Below are positions 45,846 through 52,450 of a DNA stretch of 64,000 nucleotides, piece by piece. This stretch comes from Nocardiopsis ansamitocini. GTDB lineage: Bacteria; Actinomycetota; Actinomycetes; Streptosporangiales; Streptosporangiaceae. A program made the translations under genes and the position numbers. The notes below the pieces were generated by a model that saw nothing but the letters and a program-made list of their open reading frames with translations, did not search any database and was not told the DNA's origin. The stretch's first letter is position 1. Each line of letters opens with the position of its first letter. Location of the stretch: assembly GCF_030268225.1 (NCBI RefSeq), contig NZ_BSQG01000005.1, positions 438,156 to 502,155 of the forward strand, read 5' to 3'.

Positions 45846-46463
45846 TCAGGTGGACGTCCGACCGTCGAGCGTCTCCCGCACGATGTCCGCGTGACCGGCG
45901 TGCTGGGCGGTCTCGGCGATGACGTGCAGCAACACCCGACGCACGCTGTATACGGCCCCAGGTGCGTTCCAGGGCGCCTCCGGCAGCGGATGCGTCGCCG
46001 ATAGGTCGGGCACGGAGGCGATGACCTCCTCGCTCCGTGCGGCGACCCGCTCGTAGTGCGCGATGATCCCGGCCAGCGTTTCGCCCGGCTGCATCCGGAA
46101 GTCGCTCTGGTGGTCGATCGCCCACTGCGGGAACTCGCGCGCGGTGCCGTCTTCGAGGTCGGCCCAGGTGACCCCGTCGGGCAGGTCGTAGCGCATGGCC
46201 GACGGGCCCTCGACCGCGAAGCGCAGCCACCCCTCCTCCATGGACGCCACGTGTTTGATCAGCCCGCCCAGGCACAGTGTGCTGACCGTGGGTTGCTCAC
46301 CGGCCTGTTCGTCGCCGAGCCCGCGCGCCGTGGTGGTCAGGGCCGACCGCGCGGCCGCGAGTTGGGCGAGCAGATCGGCCCGCTCCGCGTCGAGGGCCGG
46401 AGCCGACGTGGTCGTGGCGGGCGCGGTGACCGTGCCCTGCTGGTCGTTCTTGTTGTCTGACAT
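45846..46463 (-). CDS. DinB-family (DUF664-like) protein
   Basis: A 205-residue DinB/mycothiol-dependent-type four-helix bundle protein. Histidines expected to hold a metal are in GGLIKHVASMEEGW, GIIAHYERV and LLHVIAETAQHAGHADIVRE, the last being the family signature. Such proteins are often thiol-dependent S-transferases. ATG 46463 chosen; upstream in-frame sequence is not conserved-looking. Divergent by 61 bp from a WYL regulator, which is the likely controller. Confidence 0.88.
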   Translation of the reverse strand: MSDNKNDQQGTVTAPATTTSAPALDAERADLLAQLAAARSALTTTARGLGDEQAGEQPTVSTLCLGGLIKHVASMEEGWLRFAVEGPSAMRYDLPDGVTWADLEDGTAREFPQWAIDHQSDFRMQPGETLAGIIAHYERVAARSEEVIASVPDLSATHPLPEAPWNAPGAVYSVRRVLLHVIAETAQHAGHADIVRETLDGRTST

Positions 46464-46486
46464 GCGAGAACAATCGCAGCGGCAGC

Positions 46487-46501
46487 GGACAGGATGTGTC
46501 C
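46487..46501. promoter_or_regulatory. Candidate operator in the DinB / WYL divergent gap
   Basis: GGACA-N5-TGTCC inverted repeat in the 61-bp space between the two divergent starts. Assignment to the WYL regulator is by position only. Confidence 0.4.
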
Positions 46502-46524
46502 TCTTCTCCCGGCACCATGGAATT

Positions 46525-47529
46525 ATGCAGAAGACTTCAGCGCGACTCCTCTCGTTGCTCTCGCTGCTCCAGGCGCGCCGGGACTGGCCCGGGGCGCTGC
46601 TGGCCGAGCGGCTGGACGTCAGTCCGCGCACGGTGCGCCGCGACGTCGACCGGTTGCGCGAACTCGGCTACCCCATAACGGCCGCCAAGGGCCCCGACGG
46701 CGGATACCGGCTCGACGCCGGCGCGGAGCTGCCGCCGCTGCTGTTCGACGACGAGCAGGCCGTCGCCCTCGCCGTGGGCCTCCAGGTCGCCGTCACCGCC
46801 GGCGCGGGTATCGAGGAAGCAGCCCTGCGCGCGCTGAACACCGTTCGGCAGGTCATGCCCGCCCGGCTGCGCCGTCGCATCGACACCCTCCAGGTCACCG
46901 CCGTCGAACGGCCCACGACCGGGACGGGCTCCACGGTCGACAGCACCGTGCTCACGGTGCTGGGCGCCGCCGTCCACGCCTGCACGGTGCTGCGCTTCGA
47001 CTACGCCCTCCCGGCGGGGACCGCCGGCGACGGCCTCTCCCTCGCATCCCCTCGCCGGGTGGAGCCCCACCACCTCGTCACCTGGGGCGGGCGCTGGTAT
47101 CTCGTGGCCTGGGACCTCGACCGTGGGGACTGGCGCGTTTTCCGGGCGGACCGGATCACTGCGCGTACCCCCGCCGGTCCCCGCTTCACCCCGCGCGAAC
47201 TGCCCGGGGGCGAGGTGGCCGCCTTCATCACCAACAGGTTCCGGGGCTCCGACGGCTCGGGCGACTGGCCCTGCCGCGGCGAGGTGATCCTCGCCCTGCC
47301 CGCCGCCTCCGTGTCCCGCCACACCCACGACGGGGTCGTGGAGGAGCTCGGTCCGCACCGCTGCCGCCTCAGCCTGGGCTCGTGGTCGTGGACCAGTCTG
47401 GCTGCCGCCATCGGCAGGTTCGACGCGGACATCGAGGTCGTCGGACCGGCCGACCTCAGGGAGGCCTTCGCCCACCTGGCCCGCCGCTACACCGACGCCG
47501 CGACCGGCGCAGCACCCCCGGCCCCGTGA
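46525..47529 (+). CDS. YafY-type HTH/WYL-domain transcriptional regulator
   Basis: A 334-residue regulator. N-terminal DeoR-like HTH (LLSLLSLLQARRDWPGALLAERLDVSPRTVRRDVDRL), the linker GYPITAAKGPDGGYRLDAGAELPPLLFDDEQAVALAVGL, then a WYL domain about 150-230 (VEPHHLVTWGGRWYLVAWDLDRGDWRVFRADRI, with the WYL core as RWYLVAWD) and a C-terminal WCX extension. WYL domains bind ligands such as nucleotides. Divergent from the DinB gene, its likely target. Confidence 0.9.
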   Translation: MQKTSARLLSLLSLLQARRDWPGALLAERLDVSPRTVRRDVDRLRELGYPITAAKGPDGGYRLDAGAELPPLLFDDEQAVALAVGLQVAVTAGAGIEEAALRALNTVRQVMPARLRRRIDTLQVTAVERPTTGTGSTVDSTVLTVLGAAVHACTVLRFDYALPAGTAGDGLSLASPRRVEPHHLVTWGGRWYLVAWDLDRGDWRVFRADRITARTPAGPRFTPRELPGGEVAAFITNRFRGSDGSGDWPCRGEVILALPAASVSRHTHDGVVEELGPHRCRLSLGSWSWTSLAAAIGRFDADIEVVGPADLREAFAHLARRYTDAATGAAPPAP

Positions 47530-47734
47530 GCCGGGCGCGCGCCGGTACCGCGCCTCGTCGCGGGTGGCTTCCTGCGGGCGGTGCACGCGCGGGCGGCTCG
47601 GGCGGGGTGGGACCGCCGGAGCCCGGCCGGATGGAAGCGTCCGCCGCCCGGGGCGGTCCGGGCTCCGGAACCCGTCAGGGAAAACGGCAGGATCGCGCGG
47701 TCGGACCGCCCCTGCCGCTGCGGGCCACCAGACG

Positions 47735-48457
47735 CTACTCGGCGAGGTGGCCCGCGATCGTGGGGATGAGGATCGGGAGATTGATGCCCAGGTGCAGGAG
47801 CATGCACGCGACGAGGTTGCGTCGCCACAGGAAGAGTACGTAGATTGCGAGCGTGCCGCTGCCGTGGTAAAGGAGCCACTGCGGCCCGAAGAAGAAGAGG
47901 TGGGGCACGATGAAGAGCGGCAGGGTGCATACGAGCGCGATCCAGCGGTGCCCGGTGAGTTCGGTGAGCCGTTCGATCGGGTACCCGCGGTAGAGGATCT
48001 CTTCGAAGACCGCAGCGGAGACGACGACGGCGAACACGACGACGATCGGCAGCGCCGTGATCGTCGCCGTTCCCGTGTCCGTCGGAGGCGGCCAGAGCGT
48101 GTGCACGATCCAGGTCCACCCCATGTGGCAGCCGAACAGGACAAGCGCCCATTCCAGGTCTGTTCCACAGGGGCGCACGAGCCGGACCGAATCGAGCCCG
48201 CGTCGTTCCACGGCATGGACGTAACCGATCAACAGGGCTACGGCCAGCGCGTTCCACACGATCGACGAAGCGGGTCCTGTTATCCCGATGTCGATACCCG
48301 TCGCCTCACGGACCCGCGGCAGCCACATCGGGGAATAGGCCAGACCGAGCCCCCCGAGGACGACCGCCCATCGCCACGCGGTGCGTGACGTGCCTGCGGT
48401 CTCGCCCTCGGAGGGACGCGCGGTACCGGAAGACGAAGGGCCTGCATTCTCATTCAT
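47735..48457 (-). CDS. CPBP-family intramembrane metalloprotease
   Basis: A 240-residue membrane protein of the CAAX-protease/bacteriocin-processing (CPBP, Abi) family with about seven helices. Catalytic motifs: AVFEEILYRGYPIERL (EExxxR), the FIVPHLFFFG histidine, and LLHLGINLPI. In bacteria these proteins are linked to bacteriocin immunity or unknown processing. It is divergent from a TetR gene, and an imperfect 30-bp palindrome covers its start. Confidence 0.88.
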   Translation of the reverse strand: MNENAGPSSSGTARPSEGETAGTSRTAWRWAVVLGGLGLAYSPMWLPRVREATGIDIGITGPASSIVWNALAVALLIGYVHAVERRGLDSVRLVRPCGTDLEWALVLFGCHMGWTWIVHTLWPPPTDTGTATITALPIVVVFAVVVSAAVFEEILYRGYPIERLTELTGHRWIALVCTLPLFIVPHLFFFGPQWLLYHGSGTLAIYVLFLWRRNLVACMLLHLGINLPILIPTIAGHLAE

Positions 48458-48486
48458 AGATTGGTCACTCTAGAGCAGTAAATCTA
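48457..48486. promoter_or_regulatory. Imperfect 30-bp palindrome between CPBP protease and TetR genes
   Basis: TAGATT (48457-48462) and AATCTA (48481-48486) flank a central CTCTAGAG (48469-48476). The outer and central parts are symmetric, and the five bases between them on each side are not. It sits at the divergent promoters, suiting a TetR operator. Confidence 0.5.
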
Positions 48487-48507
48487 ATAATGCACTATGC
48501 TCGTGGC

Positions 48508-49104
48508 ATGGCTCGAACAGTCGACCAGCACCGCTATCACGAGCGGCGCAACGCGATACTCCAAGAGGCCCACCGCCAGTTCTCGGCGTCTGGCTTCGAC
48601 CGCACGACCACCGCGTCCATCTGCCGCGGCGCGGGGATCTCGTCGGGAACGTTCTTCCACTACTTTCCGACCAAGCTCGACGCGCTCATCGGCCTCCTCG
48701 CCTCAGGCGCGGAGGCGACGGTGCGGCAGTTGGCACTGATCGAACAGCAGCAGAAGGGCGTCGACGCGATACTGGCCTACGTCAAGGCGTTCGAGAACGA
48801 ACTGACGGACCCGTCCTACAGCGGGTTCGTGCACGCCATCGCCGGAGTGGAGCAGGTACCGGAAGTCGCCGGCGTACTGCTCGACGAGGCCAGGGCGACG
48901 TCGGAGTTCATCACCCGGAACCTGGCCATCGCCCAAGAGCACGGCACGATCCGTGACGACGTTCCCGTCGACCGGCTCGCCGTCTGGGTCCGGTGGCTCT
49001 TCGACGGCGCAGCGCAGAGCGCGGCCGAGACGATCACCGTCGAGGCGGGCGGTCTCGCAGACGCCGTTCGGGCTTTGCTCGGCTCTCCGGCCAGAACCGA
49101 CTGA
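48508..49104 (+). CDS. TetR-family regulator
   Basis: A 198-residue TetR protein. HTH about 28-52: RTTTASICRGAGISSGTFFHYFPTKLDAL. The C-terminal helical domain has the conserved tail LAVWVRWLFDGAAQSAAETI. TATGCT ends 6 nt before ATG 48508, suggesting a leaderless message; ATG 48490 in frame would be upstream of that box. Probably controls itself and the divergent CPBP protease. Confidence 0.87.
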   Translation: MARTVDQHRYHERRNAILQEAHRQFSASGFDRTTTASICRGAGISSGTFFHYFPTKLDALIGLLASGAEATVRQLALIEQQQKGVDAILAYVKAFENELTDPSYSGFVHAIAGVEQVPEVAGVLLDEARATSEFITRNLAIAQEHGTIRDDVPVDRLAVWVRWLFDGAAQSAAETITVEAGGLADAVRALLGSPARTD

Positions 49105-49239
49105 ACAGCCGAACCCCTGTCGGTCCCGGCGGCACCCCACGCGCCAGACCGCTCCCGGGCCGCCCGCCGGCCCGCCCCGGAGCTGTGGTGCCCGCTGTTC
49201 GTACAGGCGGATCGAACAGAATCGCCGGGACCACCCTCC

Positions 49240-50208
49240 TCAACCACTCCGGCGCAGCTGGGTCGACCGATACCTGGAGGGCGCCACCCCGAACCGGGCC
49301 GTGAACGCCTGCCGCAGCGTCTCCACCGACCCGAACCCGCATCGTTTCGCGACCCCCGCCAACGGCAGACGGGACGACACGAGCAGGCGCGCGGCCGCCT
49401 CGACTCGCGCTTCGCGCACGAACCGGCCCGGTGTGCGCCCCAGGTGCTCCACGCACAGCCTGGTCAGATGTCGTTCGCTCACGCCCGCCCGTTCGGCCAG
49501 GACGCTCGTACGCAGGTCCCCGGCCAGGGTGGCGGTGACGTAGTCCGCCACCTGCCGGACCAGGACGTGCTCGGGCGGCGGGCCGGCGACGTACACGCTC
49601 ATCTGCGCCTGGTTGCCGGGGCGTTGGAGGTAGGTCACCAGGGCCCGCGCCACCGATCGGGCAACATCCGCCCCGTGGTCGTCCTCGACGAAGGCCAACG
49701 TCAGGTCCAGGGCGGTGGTGACCCCCGCCGAGGTGGACACCTTGCCGTCCCTGACATAGATCGGCGTGGGGTCCACCTCGACCCGTGGGTATCGGGCCGC
49801 CAACCGCTGCGCCGCGAACCAGTGGGTGGTGGCGCGTTTGCCGTCGAGCAGTCCGGCAGCGGCCAGGATGGCGGCCCCCGTACACACCGAGGCCACCCGA
49901 TGGCTCTCGCGCGCCAGCCGACGCACGTGCGCGACGACGTGCGTGTCGGCAGCGGCCCGCTCAGAGCCGAACCCACCCGAGACCAGGACGGTGTCGAGAG
50001 GGCCCACGGTCCGCTCCAGCACGGCCTGTCCCTGGAGCACCAGTCCCGAGGAGGAGGTGATCGGGTGCCCGCCCGGCGTGGCCAGGACCACTTCGTAGGG
50101 GACCCGGGTCCCCATCAGGTTGGCCGTCTGCAGCGTGGAAGTCACACAGGCGATGTCCAACAACTCCGCCTGTTCGTACCCGACGACCACCACCCGACGC
50201 ACGTCCAT
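49240..50208 (-). CDS. GlxA-type regulator: DJ-1/PfpI domain plus AraC HTH
   Basis: A 322-residue regulator. N-terminal DJ-1/PfpI domain (about 1-170) with VLVSGGFGSERAAAD and the nucleophile-elbow ASVCTGAAILAAAGLLDGKRATTHW; the elbow Cys is present. C-terminal AraC double HTH (about 220-320): TSVLAERAGVSERHLTRLCVEHLG and LAGVAKRCGFGSVETLRQAF. The start MDVRRVVVVGYEQAELLDIA has TAGAGT 7 nt upstream, so probably leaderless. It is divergent from a free-standing PfpI-like gene and shares a palindrome with it. A decayed copy of its 3' end lies at 51467-51690. Confidence 0.92.
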   Translation of the reverse strand: MDVRRVVVVGYEQAELLDIACVTSTLQTANLMGTRVPYEVVLATPGGHPITSSSGLVLQGQAVLERTVGPLDTVLVSGGFGSERAAADTHVVAHVRRLARESHRVASVCTGAAILAAAGLLDGKRATTHWFAAQRLAARYPRVEVDPTPIYVRDGKVSTSAGVTTALDLTLAFVEDDHGADVARSVARALVTYLQRPGNQAQMSVYVAGPPPEHVLVRQVADYVTATLAGDLRTSVLAERAGVSERHLTRLCVEHLGRTPGRFVREARVEAAARLLVSSRLPLAGVAKRCGFGSVETLRQAFTARFGVAPSRYRSTQLRRSG

Positions 50209-50215
50209 GAATCCA

Positions 50216-50264
50216 ACTCTAGGTCCGAATGACAGGTTTCCCAGCAATTCGGACCTACTTGGAT
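50216..50264. promoter_or_regulatory. Operator palindrome between the GlxA regulator and the PfpI-like gene
   Basis: AGGTCCGAAT (50221-50230) and ATTCGGACCT (50247-50256) form a perfect 10-bp inverted repeat with a 16-bp spacer. Outer TCCAA and TTGGA extend the symmetry. It overlaps the -10 (TAGAGT) of the regulator gene. Confidence 0.75.
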
Positions 50265-50306
50265 GGAAGTCTCGCCCGGCTGCGGGCCGGCGCCCACAGT
50301 AGAGCC

Positions 50307-50987
50307 ATGACCAAAACCATCGCCTTCGTGCTCTACCCCGGCCTCACCGCCCTGGACCTGGTGGGCCCGCTCACCGTGACCACAGCCGTGGGGCCCGAAT
50401 TCCGGTCAGTGGTCCTCGCCCACGACCTGGCTCCCCAGCCCAGCGACGCTCCGCTGCACCTGTCCGCGACGGCCACTTTCGACGAGGTCAGCGCACCCGA
50501 CATCGTCATCGTGCCCGGCGGCATGGGGGGAACCTTCAAAGCCTGCGCGGACGAGTCGCTGCTCGCGTGGCTCCGCCAGGCCTCGACCACGGCCGAGGTG
50601 ATGGCCTCGGTGTGCACCGGTTCGTTGATCCTGGGTGCGGCCGGTCTGCTCCAGGGCCGCAGAGCCACCACCCACTGGGGTTTTCGGGACCTGTTGCCCA
50701 AGTTCGGTGCGCATCCGGTGGACGAGCGCTGGGTCCGTGACGGCAACGTGCTCACCGCGGCCGGGGTATCGGCGGGCATCGACATGGCGCTGCAACTGGT
50801 GCACCTGTTCGCCGGCGAGCAGGCCGCGCGCAACGCCCAACTGGTGATCGAATATGACCCTGAACCACCCCTGGGCGGAATCGACTGGTCGACGGTGGAT
50901 CGTCCCTCCTTCGCACGGCTGACCCAGGAACTGGTGCGGTCCTCCCTGGCCGACCACCCCGAACTATTGGCACGGCTGGCGGACTGA
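50307..50987 (+). CDS. DJ-1/PfpI-family protein (isonitrile hydratase-like)
   Basis: A 226-residue single-domain DJ-1/PfpI protein. The start TKTIAFVLYPGLTALDLVGPL is typical; IVIVPGGMGGTFKA, and the nucleophile elbow MASVCTGSLILGAAGLLQGRRATTHWGFRDLL with the active Cys, follow. Relatives include isonitrile hydratase and glyoxalase-like enzymes. The substrate is unknown. Divergent from the GlxA regulator, which carries the same fold as a sensor, so both may respond to the same small molecule. Confidence 0.88.
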   Translation: MTKTIAFVLYPGLTALDLVGPLTVTTAVGPEFRSVVLAHDLAPQPSDAPLHLSATATFDEVSAPDIVIVPGGMGGTFKACADESLLAWLRQASTTAEVMASVCTGSLILGAAGLLQGRRATTHWGFRDLLPKFGAHPVDERWVRDGNVLTAAGVSAGIDMALQLVHLFAGEQAARNAQLVIEYDPEPPLGGIDWSTVDRPSFARLTQELVRSSLADHPELLARLAD

Positions 50988-51061
50988 ACACCGGATACAC
51001 CGCGCCGCCTCTACCCACGAGACCGTCGAGTCGGCCGGCCTCTGTTGGACCAAGCCGACTA

Positions 51062-51463
51062 GGGCCTGTTTGGATAGTTAGAGCCATTCGTTGATGGCAG
51101 CGACGTGGCGGGTGGCCTCGTGGCGAAGCGCGAGCTTGTCATAGCGCGTGGCCACCGCCCGATTACGTTTGAGCCGGTTGATCCCACACTCCACCGCGTG
51201 CCGGGCCCGATAATCGCCCCTGTCCAACCCGGGCGGGCGGCCGGTGGTCGGGGTGGGCAGGAGCGGTTCGAGCAGTGCCCATTGGATGTCGGTGAGGTCA
51301 CCGCGTCCGGGGCCGGGTAGGGTCACAGCGAAGCCTTCGGTGGGCTTGGTCTTCTTCGTCGTTGACTCGTCCACCGAAGGCTTCGCTTATGTGTGGGGCG
51401 ACGCGCCCGCCGTTACTGTTTTGATGCGCTTCGTCCCAGGCCAACACATTCCCAAACAGGCCC
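51062..51463. mobile_element. Internally deleted IS5-type element (402 bp)
   Basis: Terminal inverted repeats GGGCCTGTTTGG / CCAAACAGGCCC are flanked on both sides by TA, matching a TA target duplication of the IS5 superfamily (with the flank the symmetry is 15 bp: CTAGGGCCTGTTTGG). The only frame inside joins the first and last parts of a transposase. At about 0.4 kb it is half or less of a normal IS5-type element, so it can move only with help in trans. Confidence 0.85.
51078..51374 (-). pseudogene. IS5-family transposase with the catalytic core deleted
   Basis: A 98-residue frame from a GTG start. The N-terminal piece [39 protein letters not shown] joins directly to the C-terminal piece [33 protein letters not shown]. 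In intact transposases (typically over 250 residues) the DDE catalytic region with its first two aspartates lies between them. Here about two thirds is missing without a frameshift, so the protein cannot be active. Confidence 0.85.
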
Positions 51464-51466
51464 TAG

Positions 51467-51690
51467 CGCGCCTCGGCGACACCCACCGCGCTAGGTCGAC
51501 CGCGGGGCCGTCTGCCGACCCGGACCGGAGCCGTGGTGCTCAATGTTCTTGCAGGCGGATCGAGCAGAACCGACAGGGCCGTCCTCCTCAACCGCTCCGG
51601 CTCAGCCGGGTAAACCGATATCCGAAGGGCGCCGCCCCGCACCGGGCCGCGGGCGCACTCCGCAAGGACAGCCGGGGCACCGGTCGTCCC
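51467..51690 (-). pseudogene. Decayed copy of the 3' end of the GlxA-type regulator gene
   Basis: On the minus strand, CGAAPFGYRFTRLSRSG followed by a stop aligns with the FGVAPSRYRSTQLRRSG end of the regulator at 49240, and the next 120 bp downstream also resemble the bases after that gene (for example CAGGCGGATCGA and CCTCCTCAACC). Similarity stops abruptly at the IS-derived element on one side and fades near 51690 on the other. It is a remnant of a duplicated regulator locus, not a gene. Confidence 0.7.
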
Positions 51691-51735
51691 CGATCCTGCC
51701 GCACCACCAACGGGCTCCACAGAAGTCGGTAGAGC

Positions 51736-52332
51736 TCACGACCTGCCAGGAGACGGGAGAAGGTCGGTGAGAAAGCCCTCGAACTCCTCAGCACTCGGTT
51801 TGTCGTCCGTGAGCAAGGTGTGCAGCAGCAATCCGTCGATCGCACCTGCGACCACCCGTACTCGCACCGGATCGTCGGTATAGCAATTTGCGAATGCCTT
51901 GACCGCACCGAGCCATCCGTCGGTCGCCGATCGCAGATGGGGGCGCCTTGCCGCCAGGAGAAACAACTCGTATTCAGCCAGCAGACGCCCTGGATCAGCC
52001 ACGACCTGCGAGAGCAGGACCGCCAGATCACGTCGTCGATCACCTCCGGAAGACAGCCTGCGCATACGCGCCGAGTCCTCTTCCATGACACTGGTCAATG
52101 CTGCGGTCAGCAACTCTCCCAGGCTGGTGAAATGGTAGGTCGATGCGGACGTGGGCATTCCCGCCTCACGGGCCACCTTCCGGTGGCTGACACCCGCCAC
52201 CCCATCCCGTTCGATAACCCGCAAGGTCGCCTCGATGAGCGCGTGTCTACGCCTCAGGCCCTTGAGCCTTCGCCCATCCGTTGTGGACTCGTCCAGTTCT
52301 CCTCCTACGGGTCGGGCCTGAAAGCTACTCAC
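51736..52332 (-). CDS. TetR-family regulator
   Basis: A 198-residue TetR protein similar in layout to the one at 57095: GLRRRHALIEATLRVIERDGVAGVSHRKVAREAGMPTSASTYHFTSLGELL (HTH), then a helical ligand domain ending DLLPSPGRS. The start is uncertain. GTG 52332 is chosen; the conserved part begins near LDESTTDGRR, just after AGGAGGAG, where only a CTG is available. Lies between the IS remnant and the SARP gene and may be part of the biosynthetic locus. Confidence 0.8.
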   Translation of the reverse strand: MSSFQARPVGGELDESTTDGRRLKGLRRRHALIEATLRVIERDGVAGVSHRKVAREAGMPTSASTYHFTSLGELLTAALTSVMEEDSARMRRLSSGGDRRRDLAVLLSQVVADPGRLLAEYELFLLAARRPHLRSATDGWLGAVKAFANCYTDDPVRVRVVAGAIDGLLLHTLLTDDKPSAEEFEGFLTDLLPSPGRS

Positions 52333-52450
52333 CCGGGCCAGTATGCGCGTCCGGCGTCGGCGGGCAAACCACGCGGTACCGGGTTTGACGAAGCAGCGCC
52401 GGCCCCGGGCCCCAAACCGAACGGGCATCCCGGCAGAGCTCAGGAAAGCG

